Part shown: one piece after another, positions 50,330 to 60,084 of the stretch | Position numbering within the stretch: position 1 is the stretch's first letter | Layout of the letters: each line of letters opens with the position of its first letter | Source: Methanobacterium spitsbergense | GTDB lineage: Archaea > Methanobacteriota > Methanobacteria > Methanobacteriales > Methanobacteriaceae | NCBI RefSeq assembly: GCF_019931065.1 | Contig: NZ_JAIOUQ010000003.1 | Location: forward strand, 477,569-541,568 | Length of the DNA stretch: 64,000 nucleotides | Reading direction: 5' to 3' | Position numbers and translations under genes: made by a program | The notes under the pieces: generated by a model | Database searches by the model: none | Told to the model about the DNA's origin: nothing | What the model saw: only the letters and a program-made list of their open reading frames with translations

Positions 50330-53014
50330 ATGAATAAAAATGAAATAAAGCTCAAAATTGACGGTTTAGAAGTAAAAGCAGAAAAAGGAAGTACTATACT
50401 ACAAACTGCTCTTAACAATAATATTTACATTCCTAACCTGTGTTTTTATCAGGGATTGGAACCATGGGGGTCATGTAGACTTTGCATGGTGGAGAATGAA
50501 GAAGGTCGTCTTATAACTGCATGTGAAACCGCGGTACAAGATGGAATGAATATTATTACAGAAAATACCAGGATAAATAGAGTGCGTAAACTTTCAGCAG
50601 AGTTGTTAATTGCTAATCATGAAGTAGACTGTCTTACATGTAGAAAAAATGACAATTGCAAACTTCAAGAAGTAGCAGCCTACTTAGGCATTAACAGGGA
50701 AAATCTTGGAAGTTTAAGAAGGCAGGTCAATAAAATTTCTATGGATGATTCAAATCCCTTCTTTGATCGTGATCTGAAAAAATGTATTCTCTGTGGAATA
50801 TGTGTAAGAACTTGTAGTGAAATTTTAGGAGTCAATGCTATCGACTTTGGTTTTAGAGGGTATGAAAGTAAAATAACAACGTTTGCTGACAAACCGCTCA
50901 TAGAATCAAACTGTGTTTCGTGCGGAGAATGTGTTGTTGCATGTCCTGTGGGAGCTTTGGTTCCAAAAGAAACTTTAAAACCTTCAAGGGAAGTTAAAAC
51001 AGTATGCCCTTATTGTGGGGTGGGATGTAACATACATCTCGGAGTAAGAGGAGATCAAGTAATAAATGTAAGGGGAGACATTGATAATTCAGTTAATAAA
51101 GGTAATTTATGTGTTAAGGGTAGGTATGGATACAAATTTATTAACCATCCTGACAGACTATCTAAACCAATAATTAAACGAAATAATACCTTTGAAGAAG
51201 TTGAATGGGAACAGGCATTGGACTATGTAGTTGAAAGATTTTCAGAATATAAATCTAATGAATTTGCAGCTATATCCTCTGCAAGATGTCTAAATGAAGA
51301 TAACTATGCTGTTCAAAAATTCACAAGGGCAGTTATGGGCACTAATAATGTGGATAACTGTGCAAGGTCATGTCATGCTCCGTCAGTGGCAGGATTGGCT
51401 AAGATATTCGGTAGCGGTGCAATGAGTAATTCAATAGATGAAATTAAAGATTCAGCATGTTTATTTGTCATTGGAACAAATCCAACAGCAAGTTATCCGG
51501 TAATAGGGCTTCGTATAATTGAGGCTGTAAAAAATGGCGCAAAGCTCATTGTAGCAGACCCAAGGAATATTGATCTATGTAAACATGCAAACATAGTTTT
51601 AAATCAGATTCCAGGTACGGATGTAGCTCTTTTATCTGGAATAATGAAGATCATAATTGATGAAGGACTTCAGGATGAAAACTTCATAAAGGAACGTTGT
51701 GAAAACTACGATGAATTCAAAGAATCTCTTAAAGAATATGATCTGGATACTGTAGAAGTCATAACTGGGATAAATAGGGAGATAATTATCGAAGCAGCAA
51801 AACTGTATGCAACAACAAAACCTGCCTCAATACTCTATTCACTAGGTATAACTGAACACACCCATGGAACAGAAAATGTTTTTGCATTGGGTAACCTTGC
51901 ACTTCTAACAGGTAATATGGGAAAACCTTCTTCTGGAGTTAATCCTATAAGGGGTCAGAACAATGTTCAAGGCGCATGTGACATGGGATGTCTTCCTGAT
52001 GTATTTCCTGGTTATCAGAAGGTAGAAGATCCAGAAACAATCATACATTTTGAGGATGCTTGGGGGGTAGAATTAACTAATTCTACTGGGTTGAAGTTTC
52101 CGGAGATGCTAGAATCAGCAAAAAATGGAGATATCAAGGCAATGTACATTGTGGGTGAAAATCCAGTTACAAGTGAACCAGATACTGATAACATAAAGAA
52201 TAGTCTTCAAAATTTAGAGTTCTTAGTCGTCCAGGATATATTTCTAAGTGAAACAGCACAGATGGCAGATGTAGTTCTTCCAGGATGCAGTTTCGCTGAA
52301 AAGGATGGAACATTTGCCAATTCTGAGCGTAGAATTCAAAGGGTGCGCAGTGCAATCAATCCAATTGGTGAATCCAAACCTGACTGGTTAATAACTTGTG
52401 AAATCGCTCAGAGATTTGGTGCAGAAGGATTTGAATATAATAATGCAAGTGAAATTTACAAAGAAATAGCAGAAATAGCCCCAATCTTCAGTGGTATTAA
52501 CTATCAAAGGATTGATAAAGAAGGGATACAATGGCCATGCAACGATGTGAATGATATGGGAACGCCAATTCTACATACAGAAACTTTCAAAACAGAAAAT
52601 GGAAGAGGAAAATTTATTCCATTGAAATACAGGCCTTCAGCAGAACTTCCTGATGAGGAATACCCTTTGATACTAACCACAGGCCGTAATATTTATCACT
52701 ATCAGACAAGTACAATGACTGGGGTTGTTGATGGACTTAAAAAGCTTTATGGTGAAGATTATATTGAAATGTGTTCAGATGATGCTAATAAAATTGGAGT
52801 TGAACACGGAGAGAAGGTTAAAGTGATTTCAAGAAGAGGTGAAATTGAACCAAAAGTCAGGGTCACTGATAGTTGCCTGTCTGGAGTAGTTTTCATGACA
52901 TTCCATTTCAGTGAGTCAGCTACCAATATTATAACCAGTGCGGCTTTAGATCCAATCTCTAAAACTCCTGAATTTAAAGTGTGTGCAGTAAGGGTGGAGA
53001 AGATAAAGGGGTAA
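50330..53014 (+). CDS. fdhA: Formate dehydrogenase alpha subunit with NuoG-like N-terminus
   Basis: 894 residues. N-terminal NuoG-type module: [2Fe-2S] CFYQGLEPWGSCRLC...C, the His-Cys cluster HEVDCLTCRKNDNC, then two [4Fe-4S] clusters (CILCGICVRTC; CVSCGECVVACP). The molybdopterin part starts with VCPYCGVGCNIHLGV. The Mo/W ligand is C348 in CARSCHAPSVAGL with the adjacent His 349, i.e. the Cys form of the selenocysteine site. The C-terminal bis-MGD segment TTGRNIYHYQTSTMTG fits formate dehydrogenases. No FdhB (F420-reducing) gene is adjacent; NuoE and NuoF genes are 2 kb upstream. Oxidation of formate with NAD(P) as acceptor is the likely role. Confidence 0.88.
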   Translation: MNKNEIKLKIDGLEVKAEKGSTILQTALNNNIYIPNLCFYQGLEPWGSCRLCMVENEEGRLITACETAVQDGMNIITENTRINRVRKLSAELLIANHEVDCLTCRKNDNCKLQEVAAYLGINRENLGSLRRQVNKISMDDSNPFFDRDLKKCILCGICVRTCSEILGVNAIDFGFRGYESKITTFADKPLIESNCVSCGECVVACPVGALVPKETLKPSREVKTVCPYCGVGCNIHLGVRGDQVINVRGDIDNSVNKGNLCVKGRYGYKFINHPDRLSKPIIKRNNTFEEVEWEQALDYVVERFSEYKSNEFAAISSARCLNEDNYAVQKFTRAVMGTNNVDNCARSCHAPSVAGLAKIFGSGAMSNSIDEIKDSACLFVIGTNPTASYPVIGLRIIEAVKNGAKLIVADPRNIDLCKHANIVLNQIPGTDVALLSGIMKIIIDEGLQDENFIKERCENYDEFKESLKEYDLDTVEVITGINREIIIEAAKLYATTKPASILYSLGITEHTHGTENVFALGNLALLTGNMGKPSSGVNPIRGQNNVQGACDMGCLPDVFPGYQKVEDPETIIHFEDAWGVELTNSTGLKFPEMLESAKNGDIKAMYIVGENPVTSEPDTDNIKNSLQNLEFLVVQDIFLSETAQMADVVLPGCSFAEKDGTFANSERRIQRVRSAINPIGESKPDWLITCEIAQRFGAEGFEYNNASEIYKEIAEIAPIFSGINYQRIDKEGIQWPCNDVNDMGTPILHTETFKTENGRGKFIPLKYRPSAELPDEEYPLILTTGRNIYHYQTSTMTGVVDGLKKLYGEDYIEMCSDDANKIGVEHGEKVKVISRRGEIEPKVRVTDSCLSGVVFMTFHFSESATNIITSAALDPISKTPEFKVCAVRVEKIKG

Positions 53015-53077
53015 AATCTAAATAAATTGAGATAATACTTTTCATTAATTTTTTTATTTCTTTAAATAATAATAGTA

Positions 53078-54298
53078 TCAGCATATTTTAAGGGTATTGT
53101 ATTTCAAAATATTGCATTTTCCATGTTTTTTTATCTTTCCTGTACCCTCTTCAGCAATAATATAACAGTTTGACAACAATATTGATTTATTTATCCCTGC
53201 TTTTGTTCTTATGGGATAAACAACACCTGTATCATCTTTAAAATTGGCCCTTATTACATTATACTTATCTGGGGATGATCTTATGTTTTCTCCTGCTATT
53301 GCTGTGATAAAGTTAAATTTTTTGTTTATCTTCTGCATTTTAAGAATATGGTTTCTAACGAATATATCGTATTGGACCGCTACAGCCACAGGGTAGCCAG
53401 AAAGCATGAAAACAGGAGTTTGTTTGATAATTCCAAAACCAAATGGTTTTCCAGGTTTAATTGAAACTCCATGGATTGGAACATTTCCAAGATCTTCAAC
53501 TATGTCAACTATTAAATCTCCTTTACTTATTGCAGTTCCACCTGTTGTTATAACAGCGTCGTATTTGTCCACAGCTTCTTCAACAGCTAGAATAAGCTGT
53601 TTAGAATCATCAGAACATTGTTGAATATGTGCTACTGCCATTGAATCTTCGATAACTCCTTTTAAGGCAAATTTATTTGAATTAATAATTTTTCCAGGAG
53701 TTAATTTTGTTGAAGGTTCAACAAGTTCGTTCCCTGTTATTATAACGCCAATTTGAGGTTTTTTATATACTTCTATCTCATTATATCCTGCAGATGCAAT
53801 AACAGATAAATGGTGAGGACCAAGAATTTGGTCGTCAGAAATGATTAATTCTCCCTTTTTAAGGTCTTCTCCCTTTAATGCTACATCATTGTTAGAATTT
53901 ACAGGGGACACAATTTTTATTTTGCCTCCTTCATACTCAACGTTCTCTTCCATTATAACTGCATCTGACCCCATAGGCATTTTGGCCCCTGTTGCAATTT
54001 TTATTGCCTGGCCAAATTCAATAACATGATTTGAAACATCTCCTGCACCAATTTCTTCAACAACCTTCAAATACCTGGGTTCAGTTTCTGATGCTTTTGA
54101 AACGTCATCTGCAATTACAGCATATCCGTCCATTGCAGATCTGTTGAATGGAGGAACATCTATCTTAACTTCAATTTCCTGTGCCAGAACTCTTGAATTT
54201 CCATTTTGAAGATTAATTAATTCTTTTTTTGTATTCCATTCAAGTTTTTGGATTATTTCAAATGTTTTTTGAACGTTTAATAGGTTTTTGTGATACAT
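53078..54298 (-). CDS. moeA: Molybdopterin molybdenumtransferase MoeA
   Basis: Inserts Mo or W into adenylylated molybdopterin. About 406 residues with PFNRSAMDGYAVIADDV near the N-terminus, ITTGGTAISKGD and VSIKPGKPFGFG in the central domain, and a short C-terminal domain IV. ATG 54298 follows GGTG by about 6 bases; GTG 54307 overlaps that site. A perfect 7+3+7 inverted repeat lies 45 bases upstream. Divergent from the fwd operon. Confidence 0.94.
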   Translation of the reverse strand: MYHKNLLNVQKTFEIIQKLEWNTKKELINLQNGNSRVLAQEIEVKIDVPPFNRSAMDGYAVIADDVSKASETEPRYLKVVEEIGAGDVSNHVIEFGQAIKIATGAKMPMGSDAVIMEENVEYEGGKIKIVSPVNSNNDVALKGEDLKKGELIISDDQILGPHHLSVIASAGYNEIEVYKKPQIGVIITGNELVEPSTKLTPGKIINSNKFALKGVIEDSMAVAHIQQCSDDSKQLILAVEEAVDKYDAVITTGGTAISKGDLIVDIVEDLGNVPIHGVSIKPGKPFGFGIIKQTPVFMLSGYPVAVAVQYDIFVRNHILKMQKINKKFNFITAIAGENIRSSPDKYNVIRANFKDDTGVVYPIRTKAGINKSILLSNCYIIAEEGTGKIKKHGKCNILKYNTLKIC

Positions 54299-54342
54299 TG
54301 ATAACACCTGAGCTTTATTATATAACTACAATTTGTGTTGTT

Positions 54343-54359
54343 CATATTTGAAAAATATG
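54343..54359. promoter_or_regulatory. Inverted repeat upstream of moeA
   Basis: CATATTT-gaa-AAATATG, perfect arms, 45 bases upstream of the moeA start, where a repressor would block transcription initiation. The identity of any binding protein is unknown. Confidence 0.4.
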
Positions 54360-54594
54360 TTCATAAGTGAAATCTTAATATAGATTTTAAAATAGGTCAT
54401 AAATTTTATGTTAAATTTAGATATTTTTTAAAATTAAGGTATAAATTTTTTATATTTGATTACGAAATTTAAGTGATAATATCCAATTAAACTAAAAAAT
54501 AGCATTATAAACAAATTTTTAACAAAATTTAATGGGATTAACTTGTTAAATTAAAATTTAAGACATTGTATGTTTATTTAATCTAAAAATTTTA

Positions 54595-54609
54595 GTGTTG
54601 TTACTACAC
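54595..54609. promoter_or_regulatory. Upstream GTGT-N7-ACAC site of the fwd promoter
   Basis: GTGT-tgttact-ACAC, same architecture and spacer length as the site over the fwd transcription start. The centres are about 77 bases apart. Confidence 0.4.
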
Positions 54610-54647
54610 ATCAATATTTAAATTTTTTGTTTTGGTTTTAGTAGCAA

Positions 54648-54655
54648 TTTATATA
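54648..54655 (+). promoter_or_regulatory. fwd operon TATA box
   Basis: TTTATATA, about 50 bases before the fwdH ATG, predicts a transcription start near 54676-54680 and a leader of only about 20 bases. Confidence 0.55.
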
Positions 54656-54669
54656 TTATATGTGGTGAA

Positions 54670-54688
54670 ATGTGTATTTAACACACAT
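54670..54688. promoter_or_regulatory. Inverted repeat over the fwd transcription start
   Basis: ATGTGT-atttaac-ACACAT, perfect six-base arms with a 7-base spacer, lying between the TATA box and the start codon. It would overlap the predicted transcription start, which suits a repressor or Fe-S/W-responsive switch. The HTH protein encoded immediately downstream is the obvious candidate ligand. Confidence 0.5.
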
Positions 54689-54697
54689 GGTGTCCAC

Positions 54698-55153
54698 ATG
54701 CCGAAACATATTATATCAGGATTGAAATATCTAACAGCAGTTGAACTCATAAGAGAGGGATACAGTCAAAAAGAAGTTGCAAAAATTTTAGAAATGGACA
54801 GATCAACAGTTTCACACTATTTAAACGGTAGAAATCTGTCATGGAATTCTATAGAGTTTGCAGAGAAAATTACAGAGTTATGTCCCAAAGACTTCTTAAT
54901 ATTGACTTATGCCCTCATGCATGAAAAGGCAAGGATTGTAGTAAAGACTTGTTCAAACAGTGAATACAAAGGAATAATTAAAGAAACCTGTATTGGTTGT
55001 GGGCTTTGTGCAGACATTTGTCTCATGAAAGCCATTGTGTTAAACGATCTCAAGGCACAAATAGATTCTGATTGGTGCTGTGGGTGTCTTATATGTGGTG
55101 AATCTTGTCCCACAAACTCAATAGAAATTTTGGAGGTAAAAAATGATTTCTAA
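54698..55153 (+). CDS. fwdH: FwdH-like protein: HTH domain fused to two [4Fe-4S] sites
   Basis: 151 residues. The N-terminal half is a helix-turn-helix ([32 protein letters not shown]), and the C-terminal half is a ferredoxin with [11 protein letters not shown] and [12 protein letters not shown]. It precedes fwdF, overlapping it by 11 bases, in the position of fwdH in Methanothermobacter. Whether it is an electron carrier, a transcription factor sensing redox through its clusters, or both is open. ATG 54698 is chosen because GGTG lies 5 bases before it; reading further upstream would run through the promoter. Confidence 0.75.
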   Translation: MPKHIISGLKYLTAVELIREGYSQKEVAKILEMDRSTVSHYLNGRNLSWNSIEFAEKITELCPKDFLILTYALMHEKARIVVKTCSNSEYKGIIKETCIGCGLCADICLMKAIVLNDLKAQIDSDWCCGCLICGESCPTNSIEILEVKNDF

Positions 55154-56201
55154 TACGAAAGAGGTCCAAGACAGAGACTTTGAAATATCAAGGTCCGCTG
55201 AAGAAAAACGTGAACTTCTTTACAAAGACGATATCTGCATTGGTTGCGGCATATGCGAAAAAACATGTCCTGTTGATGCAATTGAACTAGGCTCAATTGG
55301 TGCAATAGTAAGAACAGACGCTGACGTACCAAAAATAGTATGTGATAAGGATAAATGCGTACTCTGTGGTATGTGTAGTGTAGTGTGTCCAGTTGATGCA
55401 TTAGAATTTAAAATTAATGATGAAGATATCAAAGATATGGAAGAATACCCTAGTTTAATATCTTCAGCAGAAATTGATGATGAAACATGTATATATTGCA
55501 AAGCATGCGAAACTGCATGTCCTAGAGAATCAATAACAATAGCAAGGGAGCTGCCTGAAAGATCCAAGCTCGTTACGGGTGAAATTGAAATCGATAAGGA
55601 AACCTGTATAGACTGTGGAATTTGTGAAGAAATGTGTCCAGCAGACGCTATAACAATGGAACACAAGCTACCAACATCAGACGATCCTTCAGTATCTTCT
55701 GATATAAATGTTGACAAAGAAAAATGTGTTTACTGTCTCATATGCAAAAAATCATGCCCTGTTGATGCAATTAAAGCTGTATGCAGATCATGTTCATATG
55801 GTGAATACGATCTAAACCCTGAAGACTCTGAAACCACTGGAACTTCATTCATAGATCAAGAAACATGTGTTAAATGTGGATGGTGCCAGGAAATCTGTCC
55901 AGTTGATGCAGCAACAGTTGTAAAATCATTCGAAGGTGAATTAAATATAGATCAGGAAAAATGTCAGGCATGTGGAGCATGTGTAGATATATGTCCTGCA
56001 AACGTACTTTCATTCCCTGCATCCAGCAAACCTGGAAATCAGCCTGAAAAGGTAATGTCCGACGAAAATTACTGTATTTACTGTGGCGCTTGTGATAACG
56101 TATGTCCTGTAGATGCAATCGAAGTTAAAAGAACAAATGTTAAACATACACCAACTAAATCAAAATCCTGGGAAAAGCAGATGGAATCTCTTAAAAGTTA
56201 G
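55143..56201 (+). CDS. fwdF: Formylmethanofuran dehydrogenase polyferredoxin FwdF
   Basis: 352 residues with eight C-x2-C-x2-C-x3-C-P type motifs, from [12 protein letters not shown] to [12 protein letters not shown], enough for eight [4Fe-4S] clusters. In the Fwd complex these clusters wire the subunits together and carry electrons from ferredoxin or heterodisulfide reductase to the W/Mo site. GGAGGT lies 5 bases before the ATG, inside the end of fwdH. Confidence 0.94.
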   Translation: MISNTKEVQDRDFEISRSAEEKRELLYKDDICIGCGICEKTCPVDAIELGSIGAIVRTDADVPKIVCDKDKCVLCGMCSVVCPVDALEFKINDEDIKDMEEYPSLISSAEIDDETCIYCKACETACPRESITIARELPERSKLVTGEIEIDKETCIDCGICEEMCPADAITMEHKLPTSDDPSVSSDINVDKEKCVYCLICKKSCPVDAIKAVCRSCSYGEYDLNPEDSETTGTSFIDQETCVKCGWCQEICPVDAATVVKSFEGELNIDQEKCQACGACVDICPANVLSFPASSKPGNQPEKVMSDENYCIYCGACDNVCPVDAIEVKRTNVKHTPTKSKSWEKQMESLKS

Positions 56202-56216
56202 ATTTGAGGCGATATA

Positions 56217-56456
56217 ATGGCGGAGATGGAATTAAAAGTAAATCAAGATAATTGTCTTGGATGCGGAGTATGTGTAGTTGCATGTCCTGTAAATGCATCC
56301 ATAAGCAATGAAGTAGCAGGTGGCCATGGATCTAAAACCACTGAAACAATCATGATGGTTGAGAACGGGTTTATTAAACTATTCAGCCCAGACAAATGCA
56401 CAAAATGTGGAACTTGCCAGTTGTTCTGTCCAACAGACGCAATATGGTTAGAATGA
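56217..56456 (+). CDS. fwdG: Formylmethanofuran dehydrogenase ferredoxin subunit FwdG
   Basis: 79-residue two-cluster ferredoxin (CLGCGVCVVACP and CTKCGTCQLFCP). It bridges FwdF to FwdB in the complex. GAGGCGAT precedes the ATG; spacing of 15 bases from fwdF shows an operon. Confidence 0.94.
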   Translation: MAEMELKVNQDNCLGCGVCVVACPVNASISNEVAGGHGSKTTETIMMVENGFIKLFSPDKCTKCGTCQLFCPTDAIWLE

Positions 56457-56465
56457 GGTGTTATT

Positions 56466-56996
56466 ATGACTTATGTTGAAAAACCCACCGTTTCTAATGT
56501 GGTAAAATTGGACGATCCAAACGTTAAAAATGTTAGTAAATTAGAAGTAATGCTCAATACAGGAACCGATATATATCAGGGAGCTTGTAAAAAGCGAGGA
56601 TCAACACTTAAAGATGAATACCGAAAAGTTGCAGGTATTGCCTACATGGATCCAAAAGACATGGCAAAACTGGGAGTAGCAAACTGGGATAGTGTAACTG
56701 TAAAAACTGATTGGGGAGAAGTTGTTGTTTACGCAGCACACTCAAGGGACGCACCACACGAATCAATGATATTCATACCAAAAGGCCCATGGGCAAATGT
56801 TATTGTAAGTCCTGAAACTTACTGCTGTAACGACCCAACTTACAAAGGAATCGATGCTACAGTTGAAAAATCTGATGACGAAGTCCTTTTAATGGCTGAT
56901 CTAATGAGATCAGTGTATAAAAAATACGTTAACAAAGATAAGAATGTAAGCGAGCTCCCTTCACTTGGAGAGATGCCAGTCTACAGGAAAAAATAA
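56466..56996 (+). CDS. fwdD: Formylmethanofuran dehydrogenase subunit FwdD
   Basis: 176 residues, molybdopterin-dinucleotide-binding fold equivalent to the C-terminal domain of formate dehydrogenases. Blocks [15 protein letters not shown] and [15 protein letters not shown] are typical, and [12 protein letters not shown] with [12 protein letters not shown] lies in the second half. It completes the bis-pterin site with FwdB. Nine bases separate it from fwdG. Confidence 0.93.
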   Translation: MTYVEKPTVSNVVKLDDPNVKNVSKLEVMLNTGTDIYQGACKKRGSTLKDEYRKVAGIAYMDPKDMAKLGVANWDSVTVKTDWGEVVVYAAHSRDAPHESMIFIPKGPWANVIVSPETYCCNDPTYKGIDATVEKSDDEVLLMADLMRSVYKKYVNKDKNVSELPSLGEMPVYRKK

Positions 56997-57008
56997 GGAG
57001 GTAATAAA

Positions 57009-58346
57009 ATGGCATACGAAGAACCTGTTACTGATTACGATCACATGGTAGAAAATTGTACATGTGCATTCTGTGGAAGTAACTGTGATGATTTAGATAT
57101 CCTGGTCAAGGAAAACCATGTTGTCGGTGTAAGACATGCATGCAGATTAGGTGCAAGTAAAATCATGGAAGACGAGGACCAGAGACTACTAGTTCCTATG
57201 GTGAGAGATGAAACCGGAGAACTCGTTGAAGTTGACTGGGACACAGCACTAGACAAAGCAGCTGGACTCTTGGCAAATTCTGTGAGACCATTATTATACG
57301 GTTGGAGTGAAACATCCATAGAATGTATGAAAAAAGGATTAGAACTTGCAGAAGATATTGGAGCTGTTATAGACAACCAAGCAACAATCTGCCATGGGCC
57401 AACTGTACAGGCTGTGCAGAACGTAGGATACCCCCTTATGACATTAGGTGAAGTTAAAAACAGAGCAGATATGGTAGTTTACACTGGAAGTAACCCAATG
57501 AACGCTCATCCAAGACACCTTGCAAGGTATACCACATTCCCAAGGGGATGGTTCAGACAGAGAGGAAGATTTGACAGAACCCTTGTTACATGGGATCCAA
57601 AATTCTCAGACACTGCAAAGATGTCAGACATATGGGTACCATTTGAAGAAAACGGTGACTATGGATTTGTAAATGCAATAAGAGCTGTTTTAAAGGGTAA
57701 AGAACTTAAAGAAGATGTTATTTCTGGAATACCTAAAGAAGACATAGTTGAACTAACTGAAGCTATGAAAAATGTTGAATTTGGTGCCCTTTTCTTCGGG
57801 CTTGGATTAACCCACACACTATCAAAACAGAGAAACATTGATATAGCAATCCAACTTGTTCAGGATTTGAATGCATATACAAAATGGGTTCTACTCCCAA
57901 TGAGGGGTCACTTCAATGTTAATGGATTTAACATTTTCCTCTCCTATGAAATGGGATTCCCATACGGTGTTGATTTCTCCAGAGGATATCCAAGATACAT
58001 GATAGGTGAAACAACCACAATTGATCTTCTTAACAGGAAAGAAGTAGATGTATTCCTAGTAATTGCTGCAGATCCAGGAGCTCATTTCCCTGGTGGAGCA
58101 AACATGCACCTTGCAGAAATACCTATGATACAGATAGACATACACTGGGGACCATCCACAGAACTTGCAGATGTAGTACTTCCTGGAACTTTCATTGGTT
58201 TGGAGACAGCAGGAACCAGTTATCGAATGGATTCAGTTCCAATTCACATGAAAAGCGCCATAGATCCACCTGAAACATGCAGAGAAGATGAATGGATCGT
58301 GAATGAACTACTTGAAAGAGTTAAAAAGATAAAAGAGGCTAAATAG
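57009..58346 (+). CDS. fwdB: Formylmethanofuran dehydrogenase catalytic subunit FwdB
   Basis: 445 residues. Reduces CO2 to formate at a W- or Mo-bis-MGD centre. The N-terminal [4Fe-4S] motif is CAFCGSNC with a further Cys at 45. The metal ligand is C128 in [10 protein letters not shown], encoded by TGC, so this is the Cys form rather than selenocysteine. GGAGGT precedes the ATG. Here fwdB lies between fwdD and fwdA. Confidence 0.94.
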   Translation: MAYEEPVTDYDHMVENCTCAFCGSNCDDLDILVKENHVVGVRHACRLGASKIMEDEDQRLLVPMVRDETGELVEVDWDTALDKAAGLLANSVRPLLYGWSETSIECMKKGLELAEDIGAVIDNQATICHGPTVQAVQNVGYPLMTLGEVKNRADMVVYTGSNPMNAHPRHLARYTTFPRGWFRQRGRFDRTLVTWDPKFSDTAKMSDIWVPFEENGDYGFVNAIRAVLKGKELKEDVISGIPKEDIVELTEAMKNVEFGALFFGLGLTHTLSKQRNIDIAIQLVQDLNAYTKWVLLPMRGHFNVNGFNIFLSYEMGFPYGVDFSRGYPRYMIGETTTIDLLNRKEVDVFLVIAADPGAHFPGGANMHLAEIPMIQIDIHWGPSTELADVVLPGTFIGLETAGTSYRMDSVPIHMKSAIDPPETCREDEWIVNELLERVKKIKEAK

Positions 58347-58354
58347 GTGATCTC

Positions 58355-60073
58355 ATGGAATACATATTAAAAAATGGAATAGTATATGATCCAACAAACA
58401 GTGTAACAGGTGAGAAGAAGGACGTAATGATCAAAGATGGAAAAATCGTTGATAGAGTTTCTTCAGATGCCAAAATACTTGATGTTACAGACAAACTTGT
58501 TATGGCTGCCGGAGTAGATGTTCACGCCCATATTGCCGGTCCAAAACTATGTGTTGGTAGGCTTTACAGACCAGAAGATGAAAGAAGAGGAGTCGTACCT
58601 AAAACGGATATAACAAGAGCAGAAACAGGATTTTCAATACCTAGCTGTTCTGCAACAGGATACCGGTACTCCAGAATGGGTTATGGAACTGTTACTGAAG
58701 CAGCAGTGCCACCACTCGAAGCAAAACACACACACGAAGAAATAATGTCCATACCAAATATAGATGTTTCACCATTACTTCTCTTTGGAAACAACTGGTT
58801 TGTTATGCAGTATGTAAAAGAAGGAAACATTGAAGATCTTGCAGCATTCGTATCTGCATGGCTCAAAATAGCAAAATGTTACGGAATGAAAGTAGTTAAT
58901 CCATGTGGAAGTGAAGCATGGGGTTGGGGTATGAACGTACATGGAATTGACGATCCTGCACCACACTGGGGCGTAACAGGTAGAGAAGTTGTAAGGGCAT
59001 TAACACAAGTCAACGAAATGTTAGGACTACCTCATTCAATGCATGTCCACCCTAATGACCTCGGACACCCAGGAAACTATCCAACAACAATAGGAACACT
59101 GGATGCTGTTAAGGATATTAAGAAAAACCCATCTGTCACCAGGGATCAAACAATACACTGTACTCATCTTCAGTTCCATTCATACGGCGGTACAAGTTGG
59201 AGAGATGCTAAATCAGGTGCAGAACCAGTAGCAGATTACATAAATAAAAATAAACATGTAACATGTGATATTGGTCAGATAACATTTGATGAAACCACAA
59301 CCATGACTGCAGATGCACCAATGGAATACGATCTGTACAAAATAAGCGGTTTAAAATGGGCAAATAAGGATATTGAACTCGAAACAGCAGCTGGTTTAAT
59401 ACCTATCATATATTCACCAAAAGCTCCAGTGTCTACATTGCAGTGGGCTATTGGATTAGAGTTATTCCTTATGATAAACGATCCATGGCAAGTTGTTCTT
59501 ACTACAGACAGCCCTAATGCTGGTCCATTTATCAGATACCCAAGAATTATTTCTTGGCTCATGAGCAGCGATCGTAGGAATGAAATGATGGAAAATGGTG
59601 AAGTACATAAATGGGCAAGTAAAAGGACTTCATTAGCAACACTTGATAGGGTTTATGACTGGAATGATATAGCAACTGTAACTAGATCCGCACCTGCTAA
59701 GATATTAGGACTTGATGAGAGAGGACATCTTGGAGTAGGAGCAAATGCTGATGTAGCGGTTTATGATCTTGAACCAGAAAACTTCGATGCAACCAAAGCT
59801 GCAAATGCTGCAGTTGTTGAAGATGTGTTAGGCAGAGCTTTATACACACTTAAAGATGGAGAAGTTGTTGTTAAAGATGGTAAAATAGCAAAAGTAGTTC
59901 CAAGCAGACACTTGTGGTCTAATATCCAGGGATTCGAAGAACAAGAGAAAAAGGTACTTGAGAATATTATGCCTATGTTCAACAGGTATTACACTGTCAA
60001 GTTCGAGAACTACAAAGTACATGACCACTACGTTGATCCTGATGTTGAATTCAAGATTGACGCAAGTAAATAA
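58355..60073 (+). CDS. fwdA: Formylmethanofuran dehydrogenase subunit FwdA
   Basis: Binuclear-zinc amidohydrolase that condenses formate with methanofuran, receiving formate from FwdB through an internal tunnel. 572 residues. H57 and H59 (VDVHAHI) and K179 in [12 protein letters not shown], the expected carboxylated lysine, match the known structure. [11 protein letters not shown] and TTDSPNAG supply further ligands and the catalytic Asp. GGTGAT precedes the ATG, 8 bases after fwdB. Confidence 0.95.
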   Translation: MEYILKNGIVYDPTNSVTGEKKDVMIKDGKIVDRVSSDAKILDVTDKLVMAAGVDVHAHIAGPKLCVGRLYRPEDERRGVVPKTDITRAETGFSIPSCSATGYRYSRMGYGTVTEAAVPPLEAKHTHEEIMSIPNIDVSPLLLFGNNWFVMQYVKEGNIEDLAAFVSAWLKIAKCYGMKVVNPCGSEAWGWGMNVHGIDDPAPHWGVTGREVVRALTQVNEMLGLPHSMHVHPNDLGHPGNYPTTIGTLDAVKDIKKNPSVTRDQTIHCTHLQFHSYGGTSWRDAKSGAEPVADYINKNKHVTCDIGQITFDETTTMTADAPMEYDLYKISGLKWANKDIELETAAGLIPIIYSPKAPVSTLQWAIGLELFLMINDPWQVVLTTDSPNAGPFIRYPRIISWLMSSDRRNEMMENGEVHKWASKRTSLATLDRVYDWNDIATVTRSAPAKILGLDERGHLGVGANADVAVYDLEPENFDATKAANAAVVEDVLGRALYTLKDGEVVVKDGKIAKVVPSRHLWSNIQGFEEQEKKVLENIMPMFNRYYTVKFENYKVHDHYVDPDVEFKIDASK

Positions 60074-60084
60074 GGGGTGTTTAG

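Noticed and set aside
50330..51000. The N-terminal clusters suggested an FeFe-hydrogenase (HydA/HndD)
   Set aside because: The rest of the protein is a molybdopterin oxidoreductase with a formate dehydrogenase active site; no H-cluster motifs are present, and fdhD is nearby.
51340..51400. Selenocysteine in the formate dehydrogenase subunit
   Set aside because: The metal-ligand codon is TGT (Cys 348), not TGA; the frame is continuous.
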